Shown: piece by piece, positions 18,584 to 27,086 of the stretch
Layout: every line of letters begins with the position of its first letter
How positions within the stretch are numbered: position 1 is the first letter of the stretch
Origin: Bradyrhizobium sp. WSM1417
GTDB lineage: Bacteria > Pseudomonadota > Alphaproteobacteria > Rhizobiales > Xanthobacteraceae
Assembly (NCBI RefSeq): GCF_000515415.1
Contig: NZ_KI911783.1
Location: forward strand, 5,257,831-5,321,830
Length of the DNA: 64,000 bases
Direction: 5' to 3'
The notes under the pieces: model-generated
Told to the model about the DNA's origin: nothing
Seen by the model: only the letters and a program-made list of their open reading frames with translations
Databases searched by the model: none
Translations under genes and position numbers: made by a program

Positions 18584-19569
18584 AGACGTCCTCCACCATC
18601 CTCGTCGCATTGTTTGCCGCCGCGCTTGGCACCGCACTTGGCGCTTACGGCTATTCCCTGCTCCGCCCGGCCAGGGTCGAGCAGGCCGAACACGCCGCGG
18701 ACAAGAAGCCGGAGAAGCCGAACGACCATGTCGAACAGGACGAGCACGGCGCCGACCGCATCCGCATCTCCGACGTCAAGCTTGCAGCCGCAGGCGTGAC
18801 GCTGGCGGAAGCCGCGAGCGTCACGCTGACCGACACGCTCGCCTTCAACGGCATCCTGCGCGCCAACCAGGAAGCCGTGGTGCAGGTGACGCCGCGCTTT
18901 CCCGGCGTCGCCAAATCGATCCAGAAGCGCATCGGCGACAAGGTCGGCAAGGACGATCTGCTCGCCGCGATCGAGAGCAACCAGAGCCTCACCGTCTACG
19001 AGCTCAAGGCGCCGCTTGCCGGCACGGTCATCGAGCGGCAGATCTCGCTCGGCGAATACGCCTCCGAGCAGAAGCCGGCCTTCGTCGTCGCCGATCTCAC
19101 CACCATCTGGGTCGATCTGTCGATCTATCGCCAGGATCTGCGGCGCGTTCGCCTCAACGACGAGGTGCTGATCGATCCCGACGACGGCCGCGGCGAGATC
19201 AAGGGCACCATCTCCTACATGGCCCCGATCGGCTCGAGCGAGACCCAGACCGCGCTGGCGCGCGTGGTGCTGGCAAATCCGGACGGGCGTTTGCGTCCCG
19301 GCCTGTTCGTCACGGCACGGCTGATCCTCGCCGCTCGCAACGTCGCGGTCGCGGTGCGCCGAAGCGCGATCCAGACCCTGGAGAACCGGACCATCGTGTT
19401 CGTCCGCGAGGATGGCGACAAGATCGAGGCGCGTCCGGTGGAGCTTGGCGATTCCGATCCGCGCCACGTCGAGATCAAGGCCGGTCTATCGGCCGGCGAG
19501 CATTACGTCGCGGAAAACAGCTTCGTCGTGAAGGCGGAGATGGGCAAGGGCGAGGCCGAGCATGATTGA
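18580..19569 (+). CDS. czcB: CzcB-type periplasmic adaptor protein
   Basis: 329 residues starting MKTSSTILVALFAAALGTAL, an N-terminal anchor or signal. An acidic, His-containing linker (EKPNDHVEQDEHGADRIRIS) precedes the membrane-fusion fold. The barrel-sandwich segment VVQVTPRFPGVAKSIQKRIGDKVGKDDLLAAIES joins LKAPLAGTVIERQISLGEY, and the beta-barrel domain ends around VAVRRSAIQTLENRTIVFV. It links the inner-membrane pump to the outer-membrane channel. It overlaps both neighbours (4 bp upstream, 8 bp downstream). Confidence 0.93.
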   Translation: MKTSSTILVALFAAALGTALGAYGYSLLRPARVEQAEHAADKKPEKPNDHVEQDEHGADRIRISDVKLAAAGVTLAEAASVTLTDTLAFNGILRANQEAVVQVTPRFPGVAKSIQKRIGDKVGKDDLLAAIESNQSLTVYELKAPLAGTVIERQISLGEYASEQKPAFVVADLTTIWVDLSIYRQDLRRVRLNDEVLIDPDDGRGEIKGTISYMAPIGSSETQTALARVVLANPDGRLRPGLFVTARLILAARNVAVAVRRSAIQTLENRTIVFVREDGDKIEARPVELGDSDPRHVEIKAGLSAGEHYVAENSFVVKAEMGKGEAEHD

Positions 19570-22500
19570 GCGTCTCATCGCGGTCTCGCTGCAGCAGCGC
19601 TGGCTGGTCCTGCTGCTCGCGCTCGGCGCCGTCGCCTTCGGAGCCTGGAATTTCCAGCGCCTTCCGATTGACGCCGTGCCTGACATCACCAACGTCCAGG
19701 TCCAGATCAACACCCGCGCGGCCGGCTATTCGCCGCTGGAAACCGAGCAGCGCATCACCTTCCCCGTCGAGACCGCGATGGGCGGGCTGCCCAAGCTCGA
19801 CTACACGCGCTCGCTGTCGCGCTACGGCCTGAGCCAGGTGACGGTCGTCTTCAAGGACGGCACCGACATCTATTTTGCCCGCCAGCTCGTCGGCGAACGG
19901 ATCCAGCAGGTAAAGGACCAGCTTCCGGCCGGCGTCGAGGTCGCGATGGGACCGGTCTCGACCGGGCTCGGCGAAATCTTCATGTACACCGTCGAGGCCA
20001 AGGCGGGCGCCAAGACCCAAGGCGGCCACGACTATTCGCTGACCGATTTGCGCACCGTGCAGGACTGGATCATCAAGCCGCAGCTTCGCAACGTGCCGGG
20101 GGTGATCGAGGTCAACACCATCGGGGGCTTCGAGCGGCAATTCCACGTGCTGCCCGATCCCGGCAAGCTGATGGCCTACCGGCTCGGCTTTCGCGACGTC
20201 ATGACGGCGCTCGCCGCCAATAATGCCAATGTCGGCGCCGGCTATATCGAGCGCAACGGCGAGCAGTATCTGGTTCGCTCGCCGGGCCAAGTCGGCAATG
20301 TCGGCGAGATCAGGGACATCGTCATCGGCTCGCGCGGCGGCAATCCGGTCAGGATCAGGGATATCGCGACCGTCACCGAAGGCCGCGATTTGCGCACGGG
20401 AGCCGCGACGCGCGATGGCGAGGAAACCGTGCTCGGCACCGCTATGCTGTTGATTGGCGAGAACAGCCGCACCGTGGCGCGCCGTGTCGCGGCCCGGCTC
20501 GAGGATATCGCTGAATCGCTGCCCGACGGCGTCGTGACGCGGACCGTCTACGACCGCACTGATCTGGTCGAGGCCACCATTCGCACGGTCGAGAATAACC
20601 TGCTGGAAGGCGCGGCCCTGGTCGTGGCCGTCCTGTTCCTGATCCTTGGCAATATCCGGGCCGCGCTCGTGGTGGCCTGCGTCATTCCGCTGTCCATGGC
20701 CATGACGGTCACCGGCATGGTCGAGACCAGGGTCAGCGCGAACCTGATGAGCCTGGGCGCGATCGATTTCGGCATCATCGTCGACGGCGCCGTGATCATC
20801 GTCGAGAACTGCCTGCGTGTGCTGGCCGAGGCCCAGCGCGAGAAAGGCGGGCTGCTCACGATCTCCGAACGGCTGCGCGCGATCCGGCGCGGATCGAGCG
20901 AGGTGATCAAGCCGAGCCTGTTCGGAACGCTGATCATCGCGGTGGTCTACCTGCCGGTGCTGACGCTGACCGGCGTCGAAGGCAAGATGTTCACGCCGAT
21001 GGCGCTGACGGTGCTGATGGCGCTGGGCGCCGCGGTGCTGTTCTCCATCACCTTCGTGCCGGCGGCGGTCGCCATCTTTGTCACCGGCAAGGTGTCCGAA
21101 CACGAAAACCTGTTCATGCGGCTGGCCAAGCGCGCCTACCTCCCCCTGCTCCGGCTGGCGATCGACCATCGCCTCGGCGTCGCAATCATGGCCGCCATCA
21201 TCGTGGTCGCAAGCTGCGTTGCCGCCGCGCGCATGGGCGGGGAGTTCATTCCGAGCCTGGACGAAGGCGACGTTGCGCTGGCCTCGATCCGGATTCCCGG
21301 CACCAGCCTGACCCAGTCGCTGGACCTGCAAAAGGCGCTGGAAAAGCGCATCAAGCAGATTCCGGAGGTGAAGGAGTTCTTCACCCGCATCGGCACCGCG
21401 GAGATCGCAACCGACCCGATGTCGCCGGCACAGACCGACGGCTACATCATGCTGAAGCCGCGCGCCGAATGGCCCGACCCGGGCAGGCCCAAGTCGGAGG
21501 TGATCGAGGCCATCGACCTTGCCGCCAACGACATCCCCGGCAGCGCCTATGAAATCTCCCAGCCGATCCAGTTCCGTGTCAACGAGCTGATCTCCGGCGT
21601 GCGTAGCGACGTCGGCGTCAAGGTCTTCGGCGACGACCTCGACATCCTGCAAGGCGCGGCAAAACAGGTGGAGACCGCGATCCGCGGCATCCGCGGCGCC
21701 AGCGACGTCAAGATCGAGCAGGTCTCGGGCCTGCCGATCCTCACCGTCCGCCTCGACCGCCAGGCGCTCGCCCGGTACGGGCTCAGCATCGGCGAGGTGC
21801 AGGGCATTGTCGAGATCGCGGTGGGTGGCAAGTCGGCCGGCAAGCTGTTCGAGGGCGACCGCCGCTTCGACATTGTCGTGCGCCTGCCGGAACATCTGCG
21901 CGGCAATCTCGAGGCGATCCGGGCGATCCCGATCCCGCTGCCGCCGGGTGAGGAAGCAACAATCGGTGCGCCGATCCGAACCGCATTGCCCGCCCCGCCC
22001 CTCGCCCAGATGCGCTATGTGCCGCTGTCGTCGGTTGCCACCGTCGATGCGACGCCCGGCCCGAACCAGATCAGCCGCGAGAACGGCAAGCGGCGCATCG
22101 TCGTCACCGCCAATGTCCGCGCGCGCGATCTCGGCTCCTTCGTCACCGAGGCCGAGGCGGCCGTCGCGGAGAAGGTCAAGCTGCCGCCGGGCTACTGGAT
22201 CGGCTGGGGCGGACAGTTCGAGCAATTGGTCTCCGCCACCAAGCGGCTGACGCTCGTGGTGCCGGTGGCGCTGCTGCTGGTGTTCCTGGTGCTGTTCATG
22301 GGCATGGGATCGGCGGCGGACGCGGCGCTGGTATTCTCCGGAGTGCCGCTGGCATTGACCGGCGGCGTCATAGCGCTGCTGCTGCGCGGCATCCCGCTGT
22401 CCATCAGCGCCGGCGTCGGTTTCATCGCGCTGTCGGGCGTCGCTGTCCTCAATGGGCTCGTCATCATCGCCTTCATCGAGCGGCTGCGCAGCGAGGGGCA

Positions 22501-22780
22501 CCCCGTTGCCGACGCCGTGCGCGAGGGCGCGCTGACACGCCTGCGTCCAGTGCTGATGACGGCCCTCGTCGCGTCCCTCGGCTTCGTGCCGATGGCCCTT
22601 GCCACCGGGGCCGGTGCCGAGGTGCAACGGCCGCTCGCGACCGTGGTGATCGGCGGCATCATCTCCTCGACCGTGCTGACGCTGCTGGTGCTGCCGGCGC
22701 TTTACGTGCTGTTCCGCCGTGACGGCGCTGCCGAAACGCCTACAATGGCGCCTAATTTGGCAGCTACCGGGGAGCGCTAG
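19562..22780 (+). CDS. czcA: CzcA-type heavy-metal RND efflux pump
   Basis: 1072 residues, full length for HME-RND pumps. The TM4 signature DFGIIVDGAVIIVEN (about residue 402) is the Zn/Co/Cd subgroup form rather than the CusA Cu/Ag form. Other family segments: RLPIDAVPDITNVQVQINT near the start, GEFIPSLDEGDVALASIRIPGTSL after TM7 and GGVIALLLRGIPLSISAGVGFIALSGVAVLNGLV in the second membrane half. It uses the proton gradient to export divalent cations. The middle gene of a coupled czcC-czcB-czcA-CDF operon. Confidence 0.95.
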   Translation: MIERLIAVSLQQRWLVLLLALGAVAFGAWNFQRLPIDAVPDITNVQVQINTRAAGYSPLETEQRITFPVETAMGGLPKLDYTRSLSRYGLSQVTVVFKDGTDIYFARQLVGERIQQVKDQLPAGVEVAMGPVSTGLGEIFMYTVEAKAGAKTQGGHDYSLTDLRTVQDWIIKPQLRNVPGVIEVNTIGGFERQFHVLPDPGKLMAYRLGFRDVMTALAANNANVGAGYIERNGEQYLVRSPGQVGNVGEIRDIVIGSRGGNPVRIRDIATVTEGRDLRTGAATRDGEETVLGTAMLLIGENSRTVARRVAARLEDIAESLPDGVVTRTVYDRTDLVEATIRTVENNLLEGAALVVAVLFLILGNIRAALVVACVIPLSMAMTVTGMVETRVSANLMSLGAIDFGIIVDGAVIIVENCLRVLAEAQREKGGLLTISERLRAIRRGSSEVIKPSLFGTLIIAVVYLPVLTLTGVEGKMFTPMALTVLMALGAAVLFSITFVPAAVAIFVTGKVSEHENLFMRLAKRAYLPLLRLAIDHRLGVAIMAAIIVVASCVAAARMGGEFIPSLDEGDVALASIRIPGTSLTQSLDLQKALEKRIKQIPEVKEFFTRIGTAEIATDPMSPAQTDGYIMLKPRAEWPDPGRPKSEVIEAIDLAANDIPGSAYEISQPIQFRVNELISGVRSDVGVKVFGDDLDILQGAAKQVETAIRGIRGASDVKIEQVSGLPILTVRLDRQALARYGLSIGEVQGIVEIAVGGKSAGKLFEGDRRFDIVVRLPEHLRGNLEAIRAIPIPLPPGEEATIGAPIRTALPAPPLAQMRYVPLSSVATVDATPGPNQISRENGKRRIVVTANVRARDLGSFVTEAEAAVAEKVKLPPGYWIGWGGQFEQLVSATKRLTLVVPVALLLVFLVLFMGMGSAADAALVFSGVPLALTGGVIALLLRGIPLSISAGVGFIALSGVAVLNGLVIIAFIERLRSEGHPVADAVREGALTRLRPVLMTALVASLGFVPMALATGAGAEVQRPLATVVIGGIISSTVLTLLVLPALYVLFRRDGAAETPTMAPNLAATGER

Positions 22781-22782
22781 AG

Positions 22783-23745
22783 GTGGGCAGCCACGACCAT
22801 CACGGCCATCATCACCATGATCATAGCCACGGCCATGATCACGATCATGGTGGCCACGCCCATGTCCATGCGCCCGCTAGTTTCGGCAAGGCATTCGCGA
22901 TCGGTATTTCGCTCAACACCGCGCTGGTCGTGGCCGAGGCCGTCTACGGCTATATCGGCAACTCCACCGCCCTGCTTGCGGACGCCGGCCATAATCTTTC
23001 CGACGTGCTCGGCCTGGTCGTGGCCTGGTGCGCAGCGATCGCGGCGCGGCGCGCGCCCAGCGGCCGCTTCACCTATGGCCTGCGCGCCTCCACCATCCTG
23101 GCGGCGCTGGCGAACGCGGTGTTCCTGCTGGTCGCAACTGGCGCGATCGGCTGGGAAGCGTTTTTGCGTCTACGTGAACCGGAGCCCGTCGCCGGCATCA
23201 CCGTGATGGTCGTTGCCGGCATCGGCATCCTCATCAACGGTTTTACCGCCATGCTGTTCGCGCGCGGGCGCAAGGACGACATCAACATCGAAGGCGCCTA
23301 TCTGCACATGGCGGCCGACGCCGCGGTCTCGCTCGGCGTCGTCATCTCGGCGGCGTTGATCATCTGGACCGGCTGGCTCTGGCTCGATCCCGTCACCAGC
23401 CTCGCCATCTGCGCCACCATTCTCTGGAGCACCACCAGCCTGCTCCGCGGCTCCATCGACATGTCGATGGCGGCAGCGCCCAAGGGCACCGATATTGCCG
23501 CGATCAAGATCCTTCTGCTGGAGCGGCCCGGCGTCACTGCGATCCACGATCTGCACGTCTGGCCGATCTCGACCACCGAGACGGCGCTGACCTGCCACCT
23601 CGTCATGCCCACCGGCGCCGGCGATGCGTTCCTGATGGAGACCGCGCAGATGCTGAAGAGTTCCCACCGCATCGGCCACACCACCCTTCAGGTCGAGACC
23701 CATCCCGACAACGGCTGCGCACTGGCGCCGGATGATGTGGTGTGA
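22783..23745 (+). CDS. czcD: CDF-family divalent cation exporter (CzcD/ZitB-like)
   Basis: 320 residues from GTG at 22783, 2 bp after czcA. The N-terminal tail (about residues 2-35) is almost entirely His, Asp and Gly, a metal-sensing or chelating tail. Transport-site residues are His and Asp in DAGHNLSDVLGL (TM2) and His and Asp in HMAADAAVSLG (TM5), the pattern of Zn-type CDF proteins. The cytoplasmic domain includes AIHDLHVWPISTTETALTCHLV. It passes cytoplasmic Zn/Co/Cd to the periplasm, complementing the RND pump. Confidence 0.94.
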   Translation: MGSHDHHGHHHHDHSHGHDHDHGGHAHVHAPASFGKAFAIGISLNTALVVAEAVYGYIGNSTALLADAGHNLSDVLGLVVAWCAAIAARRAPSGRFTYGLRASTILAALANAVFLLVATGAIGWEAFLRLREPEPVAGITVMVVAGIGILINGFTAMLFARGRKDDINIEGAYLHMAADAAVSLGVVISAALIIWTGWLWLDPVTSLAICATILWSTTSLLRGSIDMSMAAAPKGTDIAAIKILLLERPGVTAIHDLHVWPISTTETALTCHLVMPTGAGDAFLMETAQMLKSSHRIGHTTLQVETHPDNGCALAPDDVV

Positions 23746-23803
23746 GGAAGCCGCGTTGTTGCGTCCCCGCGCTGCGCTCGCAATGACGGGGACAGAACGG
23801 CGC

Positions 23804-24664
23804 CTACGCCGCCTTCGCCGTCACGATCCAGATCGCGCCCTGGAGCGCCACGCTCGACCCCTTCAGGAACGGCGCGAGCATTTCGCGGATCGAGGCTTTT
23901 GCCGCGGCATATGTCTCCGGAGAATGGCCCTGCAGCGCGCGGCTGGCGGGGCCGATCTGGAGCGAGCCCTCGACCGCGGCATCGAGCCCGCCACCGATCG
24001 CGACATCCATCGCGAGATTGTGTGGCTCCATCGCGACGTCGACGAAGCCCGCGCCTTTCAGGATGCGCGTCACGCGCTCTTCCGAGGCGAAGGCGAACGG
24101 GCCCGGCTCTTCCGGCCCGACCGGCGGCATCTTGGGCACGTGTTTGTAGACCGCCATCAGCGGCGCCATCATCCAGGGATTTTCCTTCGGCTCGCGCCAG
24201 CAGGCAAATGCCAGCCGCCCCGTCGGCTTCAGCGCGCGGCGAAGGTTGGTGAAAGATGCGATCGGGTCAGCGAAGAACATCACGCCGAACCGCGAGGCCA
24301 GCAGATCAAAATTCGCCGGCTCGAACGGATGCACCGTCGCATCCGCCATCACGAAATCGAGCGGCAGGCCCTTTGGCGCAAACGCACGCGCCTGCGACAG
24401 CATCGGTTCGGAGACGTCGAGCCCGAGTGCGAAGCCATCAGGCGCGACCGCCTTGGCGAACGCGAACGTCGTCGCGCCGGAGCCGCAGCCGACATCGAGA
24501 ACGCGCTCGCCCGGCTTCGGCTTGGCGCGGGCGATCAGCACATTGGCAATGGGTCCAAGCAGGCTCTCCTGCGCCGCATGGCGATCGGCCCAGCGCTGCC
24601 CGCTGGGGCCATTCCAGTAGGCGATCTGGTCGGCGTTCTGCTCGTGTCCGCTCGGCTGTTCCAT
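23804..24664 (-). CDS. class I SAM-dependent methyltransferase
   Basis: 286 residues from ATG at 24664 (MEQPSGHEQNADQIAYWNG) preceded by AGAGG; the frame continues to 24724 without a better site. SAM motif I is ERVLDVGCGSGATTFAFA (about residue 52), motif II is GLDVSEPMLSQARAFA, and FDLLASRFGVMFFADP plays the motif IV role. The fold resembles UbiE/arsenite-type or small-molecule methyltransferases; the substrate is unknown. It is convergent with the metal-efflux operon and is the last host gene before the disrupted tRNA-Val. Confidence 0.88.
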   Translation of the reverse strand: MEQPSGHEQNADQIAYWNGPSGQRWADRHAAQESLLGPIANVLIARAKPKPGERVLDVGCGSGATTFAFAKAVAPDGFALGLDVSEPMLSQARAFAPKGLPLDFVMADATVHPFEPANFDLLASRFGVMFFADPIASFTNLRRALKPTGRLAFACWREPKENPWMMAPLMAVYKHVPKMPPVGPEEPGPFAFASEERVTRILKGAGFVDVAMEPHNLAMDVAIGGGLDAAVEGSLQIGPASRALQGHSPETYAAAKASIREMLAPFLKGSSVALQGAIWIVTAKAA

Positions 24665-24792
24665 CGGGGCCTCTGTCGTTTTGTCGGTCGTGATACCACG
24701 CCGGAAGGTCATCAAGCGGTTCAAATGAGCACGGTTTGCGATGCGGCCGCCTCTTGCTCCAACACCCGAGGGGGCGCTAAAGAGGCGCCGTG

Positions 24793-24835
24793 GGGCGGTT
24801 AGCTCAGCTGGTTAGAGCATCTCGTTTACACCGAG
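24793..24835 (+). pseudogene. 5' half of the host tRNA-Val(TAC), disrupted by the element
   Basis: GGGCGGTTAGCTCAGCTGGT and onward through the anticodon loop TTTACAC (anticodon TAC), then CCGAG. After 24835 the sequence leaves the tRNA (CGAGG instead of the A and variable loop needed). Joined to the 3' half at 39123-39170, it makes a perfect tRNA-Val(TAC). The host tRNA promoter should lie just upstream and remain intact. Confidence 0.93.
24822..24835 (+). repeat. left attachment core (attL)
   Basis: TCGTTTACACCGAG, identical to 39123-39136. It spans the anticodon loop and the 3' strand of the anticodon stem of the host tRNA-Val. Confidence 0.88.
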
Positions 24836-24871
24836 CGAGGTTCTGGCACAAAAATCCTGTCGTTTCAGGGA

Positions 24872-24924
24872 CTTTTGACCGGCAAAAGCCTTTGCGCCCA
24901 TGATTGCGCCCAAGAAACTGGGCG
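24872..24924. repeat. repeat cluster beside attL (possible integrase arm sites)
   Basis: An inverted repeat CTTTTG / CAAAAG (24872-24888) is followed by two direct copies of TTGCGCCCA (24892-24900 and 24904-24912) and an inverted partial copy TGGGCGAA (24919-24926). It lies between the left core and the element's own tRNA. Clustered short repeats next to an attachment core are usual for tyrosine integrase or excisionase binding. Confidence 0.4.
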
Positions 24925-24935
24925 AACACTACGGC

Positions 24936-25010
24936 GGGCGGTTAGCTCAGCGGTAGAGCAGGTGCTTTACACGCATCTGGTCGGGAGTTCGATCCTCTCA
25001 CCGCCCACCA
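24936..25010 (+). tRNA. element-borne complete tRNA-Val(TAC)
   Basis: 75 nt with encoded CCA. The acceptor GGGCGGT pairs with ACCGCCC; D arm GCTC/GAGC; anticodon stem GGTGC / GCATC around loop TTTACAC (anticodon TAC); T stem GGGAG / CTCTC. Same anticodon and acceptor as the disrupted host gene but different anticodon stem, variable region and T stem, so it is not a simple duplication. It starts 100 bp after the left core, in the same direction as the host tRNA, and could be read from the host tRNA promoter. Confidence 0.95.
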
Positions 25011-25038
25011 TCATTTGCCGATCCCTTGAGGCTGCGCC

Positions 25039-25224
25039 ATGAGCAGCGCGCCTCGCATCCATCACGACAACCACCGCGGTGATCAACTGCACCTGGACGA
25101 GATCGTCCAGCGCGACAATGACGGACTTTGGCAAATCGGGTTGTGCGCCGAAGCGCCTGGGCCGTTTCCCTCGCGCCGGTGCGCTGAGGCTGTCGCCCGC
25201 GCGCGGTCCCGAGCACCGCCCTGA
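25039..25224 (+). CDS. small hypothetical protein at the element's left end
   Basis: 61 residues from ATG at 25039, with TTGAGG seven bases upstream. The segment LDEIVQRDNDGLWQIGLCAE followed by APGPFPSRRCAEAVA looks like a compact conserved domain; I recall similar short proteins in Bradyrhizobium mobile regions but cannot verify this. It lies 28 bp after the element's tRNA and is followed by a GC-rich hairpin. Confidence 0.5.
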   Translation: MSSAPRIHHDNHRGDQLHLDEIVQRDNDGLWQIGLCAEAPGPFPSRRCAEAVARARSRAPP

Positions 25225-25232
25225 CGCACAAA

Positions 25233-25262
25233 CGGCCGCCCTTCGATCAGAAAGGGTGGCCG
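25233..25262 (+). terminator. GC-rich hairpin, possible terminator or attenuator
   Basis: CGGCC-G-CCCTT pairs with AAGGG-T-GGCCG across a seven-base loop, 9 bp after the 61-residue gene and about 70 bp before the winged-helix gene. No T-tract follows, so attenuation or simple transcript protection are alternatives. Confidence 0.35.
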
Positions 25263-25330
25263 CTGGAATTGCGCTGATCGGCCGTCCTGGCGGGAGGGTG
25301 CGATCCACAGAACTGAAGGACCCCAAAGAT

Positions 25331-26206
25331 ATGAAAAACGGCATCCCGGCGCAAGAGCGCAAACACCCCACGTTACGCGACGCCATCACAGCCCATCACC
25401 AGACACCGTCCCGCGCCGCTGGGTGGAAGCGCGACTTCGTCCGCATCATCGTCACCCACCCGAACGGCTATCCCGCGAGTTACGCCTCTGTGGCTGGTCG
25501 CCTGCTCGACTACTACGGCCCGCGCGGCATCTGCCGCTTGTATCTCAATACGCTCAGCGAGGATGCGCGGGTGTCTCGGGCAACGACCAAGCGCGCACTT
25601 CGGGCTTTTGACGACCTTGGCCTCGTGAGGTGGAAGCGGACCGGCCGATACTTGGTCTTTTCGTTCCCGATGGAGGACATCGTCGCCGAGATCGCAGCCT
25701 GCAATGAGCGGAACCGCGTCGACCGGATCGAGCGGCAGACCAAGCGAAGCAAGGCACGTGACATCGCACGCGCTGAGGTTGCGGCGACACCCTGCGTGCT
25801 GCCAAACGGTTGCGATGACAATGAGCCGTCTGATGGCGCAGCCGTGAGCCATCGCGATGGATCACCCGTGAGCCATCGGAACCCGGAGCAGATCGGAAAT
25901 CGCGTCGTCAAAACAGAGAGTTGTGGCGAAGTGGAAGCATCCGAATTCTCAGAGGATGAACTCACAGAGGTGAACAAGAGGCTCGGCGATGAAGGTGATC
26001 CTGTAGGAATACCTCCATCTCCAACCAACAGTCTTGATGAGGAAGCAGGGCGTCGTCTCGAAGATGGCGATGATGACGATCCCGATAGCGAGGATGCCTG
26101 GCTTGATCGCGTTTTCGGCAGCGACCCGCCGCCGCTTACTCGGGCGGCGATCATTGCGCAGGATCGCGCGATCGCGCGGCAGCACGCGGCGGAGATGCGG
26201 CAGTGA
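25331..26206 (+). CDS. winged-helix protein, possible replication or regulatory protein of the element
   Basis: 291 residues from ATG at 25331, with GAAGGA about ten bases upstream; the frame extends further up but without a site. Residues about 50-115 (YASVAGRLLDYYG, LSEDARVSRATTKRALRAFD, DLGLVRWKRTGRYLVFSFP) look like a winged-helix DNA-binding domain of the kind found in plasmid or phage replication and regulatory proteins. The C-terminal half is low-complexity and very acidic (GDDDDPDSEDAWLD). First gene of a tightly overlapped series; function not established. Confidence 0.65.
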   Translation: MKNGIPAQERKHPTLRDAITAHHQTPSRAAGWKRDFVRIIVTHPNGYPASYASVAGRLLDYYGPRGICRLYLNTLSEDARVSRATTKRALRAFDDLGLVRWKRTGRYLVFSFPMEDIVAEIAACNERNRVDRIERQTKRSKARDIARAEVAATPCVLPNGCDDNEPSDGAAVSHRDGSPVSHRNPEQIGNRVVKTESCGEVEASEFSEDELTEVNKRLGDEGDPVGIPPSPTNSLDEEAGRRLEDGDDDDPDSEDAWLDRVFGSDPPPLTRAAIIAQDRAIARQHAAEMRQ

Positions 26207-26685
26207 CCCCGCGAGCACCATCGGCAGAAATGTTGGCGTCGGCGGCCTACAACGCACTAGGCGGAAGCGCGCGGTCTGTGCTTCGAATTTTGCTCGAAGA
26301 ATTTGCCGATGCCGGCGGGCAGCCGCCTGCATTGAGCGCGGCTTTCTTCGAGGCGGGCGGCGTTGTTGCGAACGCTCTGTCGACCGGCACTCGCGAACTG
26401 GTCGCGCTCGGCTTCATCTTGATCCAGACCTCAGGCACCGCAACCAGGGAGTTCGCGCCGAACGAAGGATGGCGTGCGGTTGTCGACCGAGCAGAAGCTG
26501 AGCGTCGCCTCGCCCAAGCGAAAGCCGCAGCAGCAGTTCGACAGCCTGCGCGACGACGTCCGGCTCCGTCGAAAGCGTCGGCCGATGATGGCGGTGCAGA
26601 TCGCCGACTGCCGGAGGGCATTCGGCGCTCACGATATCCGGCGATGCCGTGGCTGCAAGGCGAGGCGTCGCGATGGAGATGCTGA
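26203..26685 (+). CDS. hypothetical protein, possible winged-helix fold
   Basis: 160 residues from GTG at 26203, which overlaps the preceding stop by 4 bp (GTGA). The N-terminal 90 residues (GGSARSVLRILLEEFADAGG, ALSTGTRELVALGFILIQTSG) have the helix-helix-strand pattern of a winged helix. The remainder is rich in Arg, Ala and Pro. Unknown function, clearly co-translated with its neighbours. Confidence 0.6.
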   Translation: MTPRAPSAEMLASAAYNALGGSARSVLRILLEEFADAGGQPPALSAAFFEAGGVVANALSTGTRELVALGFILIQTSGTATREFAPNEGWRAVVDRAEAERRLAQAKAAAAVRQPARRRPAPSKASADDGGADRRLPEGIRRSRYPAMPWLQGEASRWRC

Positions 26686-27086
26686 AACAGCGCACGGGTG
26701 ATCCTGGCAACCGCGCTGAGCGTCGAGCACGACGTGCGCGGGTGTCGAGGTTTGGTCGTGGGCGCAGGATGCTCGAAACAGCGTTGCTGGGCGCAAACGA
26801 GATCGGCCAACATCCACATGCCGAACTTCTGCGGAAGGCAGCGGCGCATTGGCGGACGAGCGGTCAATCGACGACATGCTTCGTCTGCGATGGCGCGTCA
26901 CCGCATCCCGCAGCGCATCTGTTCGCCTGGTCGGGCGGAGCGCCGAAGCAGGCGGCTGTTGCCGGCATGTGCTGCGATTGTTGGGGGGAAAACGATCCGG
27001 TCGCAATCGATGTCGGAGCTTCACGCCTGTTGCGCCGGATCATACCGGCGGGCGTGTTCATTGACGTGCGGGAGGTGCAGCCGTGA
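26673..27086 (+). CDS. hypothetical protein with paired-cysteine (zinc-ribbon-like) motif
   Basis: 137 residues from ATG at 26673, with GAGG seven bases upstream; overlaps the previous gene by 13 bp. An Arg-rich N-terminus is followed by TTCFVCDGAS and, 28 residues on, AGMCCDCWGEN, giving a CxxC...CxxC arrangement that suits a structural zinc. The C-terminus is VFIDVREVQP. I do not recognise the family. Part of the coupled small-gene series. Confidence 0.6.
   Translation: MEMLKQRTGDPGNRAERRARRARVSRFGRGRRMLETALLGANEIGQHPHAELLRKAAAHWRTSGQSTTCFVCDGASPHPAAHLFAWSGGAPKQAAVAGMCCDCWGENDPVAIDVGASRLLRRIIPAGVFIDVREVQP

Noticed and set aside
19475..22627. 1050-codon minus-strand frame
   Set aside because: Shadow of czcA; low-complexity Arg/Asp/His-rich product with no domain.
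24793..24868. Intact tRNA at the left junction
   Set aside because: The sequence departs from tRNA pairing after the anticodon stem; no acceptor 3' strand or CCA within range, so it is only a 5' half.
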